A stretch of DNA of 14,939 nt from JAPUDQ01 sp049291395 (lineage in GTDB: Bacteria > Patescibacteriota > Saccharimonadia > Saccharimonadales > Saccharimonadaceae): assembly GCA_049291395.1 (NCBI GenBank), contig JBATPJ010000020.1, positions 1-14,939 of the forward strand, given 5' to 3'. The translations under genes were made by a program, and so were the position numbers. Below, one piece after another: positions 1 to 6,507 of the stretch (positions within the stretch are counted from its first letter, which is position 1; each line of letters starts with the position of its first letter). Below the pieces are notes generated by a model. The model had not been told where the DNA came from. It saw only the letters and a list, made by a program, of their open reading frames with translations, and did no database searches.

Positions 1-1
1 C

Positions 2-211
2 GTGCTATGCATGAGCTTCAAGCAAAGTCCCGTGTACGAAAAGCGCGTCCAAAGCGATCAGTTCGGTGAGCGAGTTTTCTACTTCTACAATCCCGATGAG
101 GTGGTCGCGATGTTGCCGCAATCCACAGAGGAGATTGATCGTAGCACGTACCAAAAAGGCTCGACGATGTGGTTCACGCTCTATGCGCACAAGGGGAGCA
201 GCGATGACTGA
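2..211 (+). CDS. C-terminal part of an unidentified protein (partial, possibly a methyltransferase)
   Basis: The frame is open from the left edge to the TGA at 209-211, so this is most likely the 3' end of a gene that starts outside the window; the GTG at 2 and ATG at 11 lack a Shine-Dalgarno sequence. About 69 residues are visible, with no membrane segment or signal. The pattern FYFYNPDEVVAML followed about 25 residues later by WFTLYAHKG resembles the last strands of class I SAM-dependent methyltransferases, but no SAM-binding motif lies inside the window, so that is only a guess. The end overlaps the next small ORF by 8 bases, which suggests translational coupling. Existence as coding sequence is fairly sure; function is not. 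Confidence 0.6.
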   Translation: MLCMSFKQSPVYEKRVQSDQFGERVFYFYNPDEVVAMLPQSTEEIDRSTYQKGSTMWFTLYAHKGSSDD

Positions 212-314
212 CCAAAACTTTTCGTATGAGTTTGATGGGGTTAATTCACGGGATCTTGCCAAGAAATTCACTCGGAAAAATATATCAGTGGAGCACATCG
301 CGCTCCATGATTAA
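204..314 (+). CDS. 36-aa small ORF coupled to its neighbours
   Basis: A short ORF of 36 residues begins at ATG 204, preceded by a good Shine-Dalgarno-like AAGGGGAG at 191-198 with five bases of spacing. It overlaps the stop of the preceding frame by 8 bases, and its own TAA at 312-314 overlaps the start of the HAD gene at 307 by 8 bases. The product begins MTDQNFSYEFDGVNSRD, is charged and soluble, has no cysteine and no membrane segment, and I do not recognise it. It could be a real small protein or a translated leader that delivers ribosomes to the HAD start, which has only a distant GGAG (290-293) of its own. Confidence 0.5.
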   Translation: MTDQNFSYEFDGVNSRDLAKKFTRKNISVEHIALHD

Positions 315-885
315 AGCTATTATCTTCGACTGCTATGGTGTGTTGGTCGGTGATGGATTGCCGGTATTTGTTCAACGGCATTTTGCCGATAATCCCGAGG
401 TAATGGCTCAGGTTTGGGACAATGATGATAAAGTTAACAGGGGTGAAATGAGTGTCCGGGACGAACTAGTGTACTTATCGGAGCAGTCTGGCGTAGCGTT
501 CAATAATATAGCGCGCGAGTTTGACGTGAATTATCCAGATGAGGCATTGTTTAGCTATATCAAACAGGAGTTGCGGCCGGCATATCGTCTCGGTATCTGC
601 TCAAATATATCGAGACATGAGGTATTGACTGAGTTGATCGGGCAAGAAAAACGGGAATTATTTGATGCAGCAATCTTGTCGTGCGATCTCGGTGTGGTCA
701 AGCCTGACTTCCGGATATATCTGGCGTGTGCGGAGGCACTCGGTGTCGAGCCCGAAGAATGCCTCTATGTCGATGATAAAGAACGGTATTGCCAGCCGGC
801 GCGAGAGCTAGGCATGCAAACAATTGTGTATCGTCGCTTCGAACAGTTCCAAAAAGATTGCGCTCGGGCGCGTTCTCAGCAATAA
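307..885 (+). CDS. HAD-superfamily hydrolase (subfamily IA-like)
   Basis: A 192-aa soluble protein with all four haloacid dehalogenase motifs. Motif I is IIFDCYGVLV with nucleophile Asp8; motif II is LGICSNIS near residue 100; the motif III lysine is in GVVKPDF; motif IV is CLYVDDKE. Length and the short helical cap fit subfamily IA. The second motif I aspartate, the general acid/base of HAD phosphatases, is Tyr10, as in L-2-haloacid dehalogenases and some divergent members, so the substrate and even the reaction type are uncertain. I chose ATG 307 because it starts directly before the first beta strand; the frame is open further upstream to 226 but that extension reads as out-of-frame translation of the preceding small ORF. 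The gene ends 7 bases before the acetyltransferase. Confidence 0.85.
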   Translation: MIKAIIFDCYGVLVGDGLPVFVQRHFADNPEVMAQVWDNDDKVNRGEMSVRDELVYLSEQSGVAFNNIAREFDVNYPDEALFSYIKQELRPAYRLGICSNISRHEVLTELIGQEKRELFDAAILSCDLGVVKPDFRIYLACAEALGVEPEECLYVDDKERYCQPARELGMQTIVYRRFEQFQKDCARARSQQ

Positions 886-886
886 T
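858..886 (+). promoter_or_regulatory. Weak possible promoter before the GNAT gene
   Basis: TTGCGC at 858-863 and AATAAT at 881-886 are separated by 17 bases; the -10 candidate ends 6 bases before the ATG at 893. This repeats the -10-next-to-ATG arrangement seen elsewhere in the window, but both boxes are imperfect, and AAGG at 887-890 could serve as a close ribosome site on a read-through transcript. Confidence 0.25.
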
Positions 887-892
887 AAGGCT

Positions 893-1417
893 ATGGACGA
901 GATCAAAGTTGAGGTGATACCAGCGATGATGGTGCCGATCGTGGCGCGACAGACGGCGATGGAGTCGCATTATGCCAAAAAGATCGTCGGCATGATGGAC
1001 AAAGACGAACTCGTGCTCCTGGCAGCGCGTCGAGAAGTCGATGGATTTGTCGACAACTACATCGGTCGTGTCAGCCTGTGGCTCGCGCAGCCCGAAGAGC
1101 CCGAGGTCTGGAAATACGCTCGTGATGCCGCCCTGGTCAACGCTCTCTATGTCAACGAACGCGCCCGCTCACAGGGCATCGCCAAACATCTGATGAAAGC
1201 TGCCGAAGACGAAGCCAAACATCGCAACAAGACATTGCTAGCCGTCGGGGTAGAGCCGACCAATACCTCAGCTCGTCATCTCTACGAAACCCTCGGTTAC
1301 ACCTACCGCAAATGCGGCAGTAGCGATACCTACAAAGCCGAATGGGAAGTGACCAACGACGCCGGCGAGACCACGCAGACAGTGATCGACGCACTGTTGA
1401 TGGTCAAAGAATTGTAA
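893..1417 (+). CDS. GNAT-family N-acetyltransferase
   Basis: A 174-aa soluble protein of the GNAT fold, which transfers an acetyl group from acetyl-CoA to an amine. Motif A is visible as LVNALYVNERARSQGIAKHL, with the acetyl-CoA pyrophosphate-binding loop RSQGIA at residues 92-97. Motif B follows as NTSARHLYETLGY at 124-136, where the Tyr is the usual general-acid position. The substrate cannot be read from sequence; protein N-terminal, antibiotic and small-molecule acetylases all share this layout. ATG 893 gives a start directly before the first strand; the frame is open to 824, but that part lies inside the HAD gene. It follows the HAD gene by 7 bases and precedes the DHH gene by 4. Confidence 0.85.
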   Translation: MDEIKVEVIPAMMVPIVARQTAMESHYAKKIVGMMDKDELVLLAARREVDGFVDNYIGRVSLWLAQPEEPEVWKYARDAALVNALYVNERARSQGIAKHLMKAAEDEAKHRNKTLLAVGVEPTNTSARHLYETLGYTYRKCGSSDTYKAEWEVTNDAGETTQTVIDALLMVKEL

Positions 1418-1421
1418 ACTG

Positions 1422-2339
1422 ATGAAGATCGTTACCTCTGGACAGACTTTTACGGATATTGATGCCTATGCCGGGTGTATCGCCTATGCGGAATTGCTCA
1501 GACGGCTGGGCGGGGAAGCGGTTGCGGTGTTGCCTGGCGCACTCAATGAGAGCATCACCGCTACGATGCGGACATGGCCAGTGCAGTATGAGACGACGTG
1601 TCATGTCGGGCAGTTCGATGAATTTGTGCTGATCGATATATCTGACCCTCATTTTGTATCGCAGTTTGTCATACCAGAACAAGTGACAGAGGTGATCGAC
1701 CATCATATGGGCTTTACTGATTTTTGGTTGCAGCGCGGCGTAAAGATGCAGATCGAGCACATCGGTGCGGCGTGTACGCAAGTCTTTGAGCACTGGCAAC
1801 ATCATGGGCTCGACTCAGATATGCCGGCTGTACTTGCTCGGCTCCTGGCGTGCGGGATACTCGATAACACCCTTAATTTCAATGCTAGCGTGACGCATGA
1901 CCGTGACCGAGTGGCCTATCGAACTCTGCAAGGTATCGCAAATGCTGATGATACTTTCGCCGAACAATATTTTAACGATTGCCAGGCGAGTCTTATGGGT
2001 GATCCAGTCGCGGCGATGTCACGCGATACGAAATACATGCAACTTGTGGGCTTCACCGAAGAAATTGCGGTCGGGCAGCTCGTACTGTGGGATGCCAGTC
2101 AGATGCTTGATCAGCGTGAGGCACTCAGCGAGGCTATGCGTCAGCATCGTCGGCCGTGGTTTATCAACCTCATCAGCATCTCAGAAGGCAAAAATTACCT
2201 CATCTCTGACGACAAACGGCTAGAAGTTTTCTTGATGCAGCTACTCGATACGGAATTTTCAAGTGGACTTGCCCATACTTCGCGGCTTTGGCTACGCAAG
2301 GAAATACTTAAACAGGCGATCGAAAGGAATGGGGCATGA
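1422..2339 (+). CDS. DHH-family phosphoesterase, family II pyrophosphatase-like
   Basis: A 305-aa soluble protein close in length to manganese-dependent family II inorganic pyrophosphatases (PpaC, about 309 aa). Visible motifs in order: TDIDAY (Asp12, Asp14), VLIDISDP (Asp72), the DHH triad in EVIDHHMG (Asp93-His95), ILDNTLNF (Asp148), and a C-terminal DHHA2-like end with SRLWLRKE (287-294) where PpaC has SRKKQ. The first metal-ligand histidine of PpaC (GHxNPDTD) corresponds here to Gln8 in SGQTFTDID, closer to the Prune/exopolyphosphatase version, which has Asn. It may therefore hydrolyse pyrophosphate, short polyphosphate or a nucleotide rather than being a standard pyrophosphatase. The gene overlaps the Nudix gene by 4 bases (ATGA), and carries that gene's ribosome site AAAGGA at 2323-2328. 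Confidence 0.8.
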   Translation: MKIVTSGQTFTDIDAYAGCIAYAELLRRLGGEAVAVLPGALNESITATMRTWPVQYETTCHVGQFDEFVLIDISDPHFVSQFVIPEQVTEVIDHHMGFTDFWLQRGVKMQIEHIGAACTQVFEHWQHHGLDSDMPAVLARLLACGILDNTLNFNASVTHDRDRVAYRTLQGIANADDTFAEQYFNDCQASLMGDPVAAMSRDTKYMQLVGFTEEIAVGQLVLWDASQMLDQREALSEAMRQHRRPWFINLISISEGKNYLISDDKRLEVFLMQLLDTEFSSGLAHTSRLWLRKEILKQAIERNGA

Positions 2340-2791
2340 GTGAAGTGATCCTCAAAGTAGCCGCCAAGGCGGTGATCATGAACGCTGAGGGCAAAATCTT
2401 GATTGTCCGCGAGGCCGACACCTACGAAGAAGGGACAAAAATCGGTAAATGGGGCCTGCCCGGCGGGCGGATCGACGATAACGAGGCGTTTTATGACGGG
2501 CTGGCCCGTGAAGTTATGGAAGAAACAGGTCTCTCGGTCGCACCAGAGCGGCCGGTCTATGTCGGCGAATGGTGGCCAGTGATCAAGGATGTGCCGCATC
2601 ATATCGTGGCGATGTTTATACTTTGTAGTCCGCTGTCTGACCATGTGACACTGAGCGATGAACATGACGATTTCGCATGGATCAGTCAGGATGAGTGTGC
2701 GTCGTATCAGATCATGCCACCGGACGATAAGCCGATCAAGAGTGTGTTTATGACAGATAACGCATCAGGCACAAATCAGAAAGGAGAGTGA
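2336..2791 (+). CDS. Nudix hydrolase
   Basis: A 151-aa protein with a perfect Nudix box (GX5EX7REUXEEXGU) running from Gly44 to Leu66; the metal-binding core is REVMEETG. Family members hydrolyse nucleoside diphosphates linked to another group, such as damaged NTPs, NADH, ADP-ribose or dinucleoside polyphosphates. The substrate here cannot be assigned. The N-terminal strand VAAKAVIMNAEGKILIVRE and KWGLPGG are typical. The start is supported by AAAGGA at 2323-2328 with 7 bases of spacing and by the ATGA overlap with the upstream phosphoesterase, which indicates coupled translation. A Nudix enzyme next to a pyrophosphatase-like enzyme suggests pyrophosphate or nucleotide clean-up, by inference. 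Confidence 0.92.
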   Translation: MSEVILKVAAKAVIMNAEGKILIVREADTYEEGTKIGKWGLPGGRIDDNEAFYDGLAREVMEETGLSVAPERPVYVGEWWPVIKDVPHHIVAMFILCSPLSDHVTLSDEHDDFAWISQDECASYQIMPPDDKPIKSVFMTDNASGTNQKGE

Positions 2792-2794
2792 GTG

Positions 2795-3163
2795 ATGACC
2801 CCCGAACAAAAAGCAACTGAGTTTCTAGCCACCCAGACGCATATGGTCGTGGCGGTGACGCGTGAGGACGGGCTGTCGTGGGCGGTGCCAGTGACCATCC
2901 AGCGCCGTGAGGGCAGGGAGTTCGAGTGGGATTCTGGGTTTGATACCGTCCATTCGCAGGCGATCGATCGTGATCCGCGGGTGGCTATCTGCCTGTACCG
3001 CACATCGTCGGATGATCGCGAAGAACTCGTCGTCTATGGCGATGCCACGGTCGAGATCGTCGATCGTCATGACAAATACGCCCGCTACTGCGCGACGTTG
3101 CAGACAGCGTGGATCAACGGCAAAGACCACGTAAAACGGGCATTGGACGTGAGCCAGCTCTAG
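2795..3163 (+). CDS. Pyridoxamine 5'-phosphate oxidase-like split-barrel flavoprotein
   Basis: A 122-aa protein with the pattern of small FMN- or F420-binding split-barrel proteins: an N-terminal helix ending in FLATQTHMVVAVT, the AVPVT strand, then FEWDSGFDTVHSQAIDRDPRVAI, where the helix precedes the flavin-contacting DPRVAI strand, and VVYGDATVEIV. Such proteins are oxidoreductases or flavin sensors; the partner is unknown. A GTG at 2792 is also in frame, but the strong AAGGAGAG at 2781-2788 lies 6 bases from ATG 2795 and only 3 from the GTG, so ATG is preferred. It follows the Nudix stop directly and appears to be the last gene of the upstream run. Confidence 0.8.
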   Translation: MTPEQKATEFLATQTHMVVAVTREDGLSWAVPVTIQRREGREFEWDSGFDTVHSQAIDRDPRVAICLYRTSSDDREELVVYGDATVEIVDRHDKYARYCATLQTAWINGKDHVKRALDVSQL

Positions 3164-3182
3164 AGCACTACATAGCGGAATA

Positions 3183-3211
3183 TTGACATATTGTAAATCT
3201 TATGCTAATGT
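3183..3211 (+). promoter_or_regulatory. Promoter candidate for the orphan 381-aa gene
   Basis: A perfect TTGACA (3183-3188) is followed after 17 bases by TAATGT (3206-3211), a poor -10 box that is preceded by TGC (3203-3205) as in an extended -10 element. Predicted transcription start is near 3218. The in-frame TTG inside this -35 box is therefore unlikely to be a start codon. Confidence 0.45.
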
Positions 3212-3254
3212 TCATAGTATAGTGCAACAAATACAAACAGATACAACGGAAGCT

Positions 3255-4400
3255 ATGGCCCTAGGTCCTCCAGTGATCGACGGGGAGCTTCTAGATGAAC
3301 CTGCGCATCGGCTTGGAAAAGAGATCAATGACGCATTTGACCTGACTCTTGTATTTAATAGGCACCACGATCGTGGTGATGCGATAGAGTCCACCAAGCA
3401 TATACCGAGAGGGTCGATCGTTTTCACCGAGGGTGTTATGCTCGACTTGCCGCAGACCAATGACTTGGAGCTGTATAACCTCTGTCGAATTATTTATGGG
3501 GCCGGATCGGATAAGTTTCAACAGGCAAAGGAGTACATGCTTGAAAGCCTTCGCCAAAACCCCGGGGAGTCGGTTTTGCCATGGGTTACGGCAGAGTATG
3601 AGCCGGCATTGCTTGAAGCGCTGATCGAGAATGAGTGTGTGATCTTACCGGCGGATTCTAGGCCTTTTGATGAGGACAAATACGGTACCGAAGCGAGGGA
3701 CGCTAATACGACGTATGGCCCCGCCGTTGCGGGATTACTACAACAATATCTGCATGGGTCGTCGCCGGATCTGTCATCGGCAAGCTATGTAGATGAAGAA
3801 GCTGCGCTACAAAGTCTGAAAACGAGTGGTCATACGATTCGAGAAGTAAGTGCAGTTTCGACGGTCGCAGAGCGGGCAAAGCTATTTTCTGGGCTGAAGC
3901 AGTATATCGACTTAGATCTGCATAGTTCTGGAGGCAAGCTATCGGCATATATGGTATACGGTACTGCGCACAGTCGTTCTCTAGAGCACGTTTTCAATGC
4001 ATTGGGCTGCAACCCGCATATTGATATAAAAAAGGATATGCCGGAGGCTAATTTTCTTGATACTGTTCCACAGGCTGGGCCAAACACCTCAAGGAGGATA
4101 GCGCTCGCGGCATTATTCGCGAGTGGGTATAACGTAGGCTCGATGGGTTATGATCAAGTGTACAAGGCTCTTGAAGTAGTAAACGGTAATGCGACAGCGT
4201 TTGATGAGTTTATTGGACTGTGCCGGCGTCTAAACGAAATCACTTCGCAGAGAGAGCGGGGCGAGGGAGACCCTGATGTTAATAGCATGATCCAATTGCT
4301 AACAAGCATCCAGATGTATCTTCTCGATGCGCTTGCATCTCAGACCGCGCAGCGAGATGAAAGCGAGCTCGCGTCAGATTTTGCAGAAGAAGCCGCATAA
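3255..4400 (+). CDS. Hypothetical protein, 381 aa, orphan
   Basis: An acidic soluble protein with no signal peptide or membrane segment that I cannot assign to a family. The N-terminal half has RGSIVFTEGVMLDLP and a helical region; the middle contains AYMVYGTAHSRSLEHVFNAL, faintly like the GTAH loop of TraB/Tiki-type domains but without enough support to name it; the C terminus is helical and rich in Glu and Ala. The start is uncertain: the frame opens at TTG 3183 inside the -35 box, GTG 3222 would suit a leaderless mRNA (10 bases after the -10 box), and ATG 3255 has a weak GGAAG just upstream. Codons AGG, AGA and ATA, including tandem AGG AGG ATA near 4092, are commoner than in the surface genes, which hints at a different history. 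It is flanked by its own promoter and a 153-base gap. Confidence 0.75.
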   Translation: MALGPPVIDGELLDEPAHRLGKEINDAFDLTLVFNRHHDRGDAIESTKHIPRGSIVFTEGVMLDLPQTNDLELYNLCRIIYGAGSDKFQQAKEYMLESLRQNPGESVLPWVTAEYEPALLEALIENECVILPADSRPFDEDKYGTEARDANTTYGPAVAGLLQQYLHGSSPDLSSASYVDEEAALQSLKTSGHTIREVSAVSTVAERAKLFSGLKQYIDLDLHSSGGKLSAYMVYGTAHSRSLEHVFNALGCNPHIDIKKDMPEANFLDTVPQAGPNTSRRIALAALFASGYNVGSMGYDQVYKALEVVNGNATAFDEFIGLCRRLNEITSQRERGEGDPDVNSMIQLLTSIQMYLLDALASQTAQRDESELASDFAEEAA

Positions 4401-4517
4401 GCGCACTAAGAGTTATTGCAGACTGGCCTGGCGCAGAACAAGCCACGGCGTGCTTGAGTACCGGGGGGTAGAGGGTGGTTTTGCGTTGCATGGATGAATG
4501 GAATTAACCACATAAAA

Positions 4518-4547
4518 TGGGCAATTACCGTAAGCGCATTGTAAAAT
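4518..4547 (+). promoter_or_regulatory. Promoter giving a leaderless mRNA for the PD-(D/E)XK-like gene
   Basis: TAAAAT at 4542-4547 is preceded by TGGGCA (4518-4523, four of six -35 bases) with 18 bases between. The -10 box ends 6 bases before ATG 4554, so transcription should start on or next to the start codon. No Shine-Dalgarno sequence fits in that space. Confidence 0.5.
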
Positions 4548-4553
4548 AAGACT

Positions 4554-5444
4554 ATGAAGCAAATCTGGCGGCGATTTCGGCCACAAAAAGACACGCAAAA
4601 TGCCACTATAACACCTACGAGGGGTAACCCCTCGGGAGATGGGACGGTGTATGAGCGGGCGCATGGCATCATCGATCGGCAGAGTATTGGCAAAGGGCGG
4701 TTTTGGCGGCGGCATGATCCGCATGCGTTCGATAGCATGATCGATGCTGCGCGAGGACGCGCGGGGGCGACGGGTGACGCGGCGGAGTGGCTGGCAGCAC
4801 TGATACTCCAGGCCCCACGAGCGGTGAGCGCCCAGCGGCAGATGGACAAACATCCGCATGGCTATCACGACAAGCAGGCGCGGCTCTACGAGCTGATTGA
4901 TTTTAACGATACCTATGTCTCGACAGTGCTCGCGCTCGAGGAGCGCGAATTTGCGACCTTCAACGATGAGACCAAACGGCTGATGGATCGGTTTTGCCGC
5001 CATGTCGGCTCGCCGTGCCTGACTGGTGAACAGTGGGAAGCGATCACCCATGGTTTGTCGCGCGAGATATCGGTCTACCGTGGGGCGCTGAAGCTTGGCT
5101 ATACGGCGCGTATGACGAGTCGGCGCGAGGATGCGATGGGCGTCGATATGGTAGTGACGGATGCGGAGGGTCGTTCGATCAACCTCGACATCAAGACGCG
5201 CTCGAGCTTTCATTTCCGACTGCAGGAGCTGCACCGCGAAGGGCGGGTGAGCGAGCTTGAACGCGAAGAGGCTGAACAGTTTGGTCACAGTACCGTCGTC
5301 AATGGTCATGGTCACGAGGCGGTGACGACGACGCTGCTACGCATCGACGAAGAGACGTATGGACGGACGATTGATTTTGAGCTCGAACGACTCGAGCCAT
5401 TGCAGCTGTCGATCGAACAGATATTTTCACTATTTTCACAATAA
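4554..5444 (+). CDS. Hypothetical protein with PD-(D/E)XK nuclease-like motif
   Basis: A 296-aa soluble, charged protein without signal or membrane segments. Residues 165-220 have the layout of the PD-(D/E)XK nuclease core: a helix containing Glu171 (LSREISVYRGALKLGY), then Asp198 in MGVDMVVTD, a turn, and the strand LDIKTR with Asp212 and Lys214. The D...DxK spacing and predicted alpha-beta-beta order fit restriction-like or repair endonucleases; the family is very divergent, so this is a motif-level assignment. The N-terminal 100 residues are Arg- and His-rich with AARGRAGATGDAAEWL, function unknown; the C terminus ends in an acidic region LERLEPLQLSIEQIFSLF. No methyltransferase lies beside it, so it is not an obvious restriction-modification enzyme. 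It precedes the small membrane protein by 14 bases. Confidence 0.7.
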   Translation: MKQIWRRFRPQKDTQNATITPTRGNPSGDGTVYERAHGIIDRQSIGKGRFWRRHDPHAFDSMIDAARGRAGATGDAAEWLAALILQAPRAVSAQRQMDKHPHGYHDKQARLYELIDFNDTYVSTVLALEEREFATFNDETKRLMDRFCRHVGSPCLTGEQWEAITHGLSREISVYRGALKLGYTARMTSRREDAMGVDMVVTDAEGRSINLDIKTRSSFHFRLQELHREGRVSELEREEAEQFGHSTVVNGHGHEAVTTTLLRIDEETYGRTIDFELERLEPLQLSIEQIFSLFSQ

Positions 5445-5458
5445 GGAAAGGCACGCGT

Positions 5459-5725
5459 ATGAACGAACAACTCGAAAAACAGCTAATCCGTCAGCTACGG
5501 ATCCTCAATATCTGGATCACGATATTTGGCGTGCTGACGCTACTGACGCTGGGAGTGATCGGATTTTTCTTGTTTCAGGCTTTCACGTTTATCCAGTCGA
5601 CCAGTGATACCCTCCAGAGTATCAAGCAAACAACCGCCGAAAAACTCGACGTCAAAGCCAATGTCTGTGGTGGTACCGATAGCTTCTCGAAGCTGGTGCG
5701 TGCGACTGGTGCGTGTCAGGAGTAG
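5459..5725 (+). CDS. Small single-pass membrane protein with a C-terminal cysteine pair
   Basis: An 88-aa protein with a short charged amphipathic N terminus (NEQLEKQLIRQLRI), one membrane segment at about residues 18-42, and an outer or inner tail ending in Cys70 and Cys86. The start is backed by AAAGG at 5447-5451, 7 bases from ATG. It lies 14 bases after the nuclease-like gene and is probably co-transcribed with it. I do not recognise a family. Two cysteines 16 residues apart near the C terminus could form a disulfide if the tail is exported. The Arg/Lys-rich N terminus favours an N-in, C-out topology, which agrees with that. Confidence 0.75.
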   Translation: MNEQLEKQLIRQLRILNIWITIFGVLTLLTLGVIGFFLFQAFTFIQSTSDTLQSIKQTTAEKLDVKANVCGGTDSFSKLVRATGACQE

Positions 5726-5754
5726 TTGACAACACGTAGGCATAAGCGTATTAC
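5726..5754 (+). promoter_or_regulatory. Promoter for the 223-aa gene
   Basis: A perfect TTGACA at 5726-5731 and TATTAC at 5749-5754 are separated by 17 bases, just after the stop of the small membrane protein. Predicted start near 5761 gives a leader of about 35 bases before ATG 5796. Confidence 0.6.
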
Positions 5755-5756
5755 GG

Positions 5757-5772
5757 TAGTAGGTACTTACTA
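5757..5772 (+). promoter_or_regulatory. Near-palindrome at the predicted transcription start
   Basis: TAGTAGGTACTTACTA equals its own reverse complement except for one base pair (G6 against T11, a G-U wobble in RNA). It covers the predicted +1 of the 5726-5754 promoter, the classic place for a repressor operator; alternatively it forms a short hairpin with GUAC loop at the mRNA 5' end. Confidence 0.35.
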
Positions 5773-5795
5773 ACACAAAAAAGGTTCACAAGGTC

Positions 5796-6467
5796 ATGTC
5801 AACTGCCTCTGTAGAATACGAGTGTCCGCTACCAGAGCAAGACGAAGCATCGCCGCACGTCGCGACGATCGGTGAACTGGCAAGATCTATCGCGCGCGAT
5901 CCTCAATGTAATGAAAAATGGCTACGGCAACTCTATACCGAGTTTGTCCGCCGGCGAACCGTCCTGCAACCTGGAGACATCTATTCGCAGGAGCTGCCGC
6001 TACTCGTCGAGAAGAGAGGCGAGCAAGAGATAACGTTTGATCAGCAGCTATTCACCGGTGTGACGCCCGATGGGATATTTGTCCAGCTACTGGCTGATAA
6101 TAGTGGCTTTCATAAACTTGTTCGGGAGGCGGGTCCAAGCAGCTACCAGGAGCCACCGATCACTGGTGGCGGCAACAGTGACGAAGTAATTACTGCGCGA
6201 TTCTTAGAGACGAGGTATCCACTGACGGGCCTCGATATCACCGCTGATGGTGATACGGTCCGGTGCGTGGCGATTATGAGCGATGGGAGCAGGGTCCCGG
6301 TCTATCCGATCGAGGATGTACTAGAGGCGATTGAGATGCAAAAAGTAGTGTTGTTTCCTTCAGAAAGAACGTCGAGTGGCGATAGGAGACGCGACAGGCC
6401 GAATGGCCGGAGTGCGTCGAGAGTCGGCGCTACCGCCATCCGCTCACTACAGATTGTAAAAGCATAA
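5796..6467 (+). CDS. Hypothetical soluble protein, 223 aa
   Basis: I do not recognise this protein. It has no signal or membrane segment. The N-terminal part is helical (TIGELARSIARD, KWLRQLYTEFVRRR). The middle looks beta-rich (QELPLLVEKRGEQEITFD). There is a Gly-rich turn, ITGGGNSDEV, and a strand-rich stretch, TGLDITADGDTVRCVAIMSD, followed by a helix, PIEDVLEAIEM. The last 30 residues are Arg/Ser-rich and probably disordered. Ribosome sites are AAAGG at 5780-5784 (11 bases away) or AAGG at 5790-5793 (2 bases away); neither is ideal, but ATG 5796 is the first start after the promoter. It stands alone with its own promoter and no clear terminator before the next gene. Confidence 0.7.
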   Translation: MSTASVEYECPLPEQDEASPHVATIGELARSIARDPQCNEKWLRQLYTEFVRRRTVLQPGDIYSQELPLLVEKRGEQEITFDQQLFTGVTPDGIFVQLLADNSGFHKLVREAGPSSYQEPPITGGGNSDEVITARFLETRYPLTGLDITADGDTVRCVAIMSDGSRVPVYPIEDVLEAIEMQKVVLFPSERTSSGDRRRDRPNGRSASRVGATAIRSLQIVKA

Positions 6468-6472
6468 AAACA

Positions 6473-6501
6473 TTGACATTTAGCTCTATTTGTGCTATTA
6501 T
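6473..6501 (+). promoter_or_regulatory. Strong promoter for a leaderless membrane-protein gene
   Basis: TTGACA at 6473-6478, 17 bases, then TATTAT at 6496-6501 preceded by an extended -10 TGC (6493-6495). The -10 box ends 6 bases before ATG 6508, so the predicted +1 coincides with the start codon. This is the best promoter of its type in the window. Confidence 0.8.
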
Positions 6502-6507
6502 GAGAGT

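Noticed and set aside
3157..3166. Palindrome GCTCTAGAGC across the stop codon of the flavoprotein gene
   Set aside because: A 10-bp palindrome with no loop space and no U run; it fits neither a terminator nor a clearly placed operator and may be chance.
3183..3254. TTG start for the 381-aa gene
   Set aside because: This TTG is part of the TTGACA -35 box, so the codon would be upstream of the transcript. ATG 3255 or GTG 3222 is more likely.
4439..4456. Hairpin CAAGC(C)A / TGCTTG as a terminator after the 381-aa gene
   Set aside because: The stem is only 6 bp with a bulge, the loop is small, and G-rich sequence rather than a U run follows.
4413..5315. A 300-codon open frame on the minus strand
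   Set aside because: It lies antisense to the nuclease-like gene, which has the promoter and a coherent domain motif. The antisense product is Arg/His/Pro-rich without any recognisable motif, typical of a shadow frame in a high-G+C-at-third-position gene.
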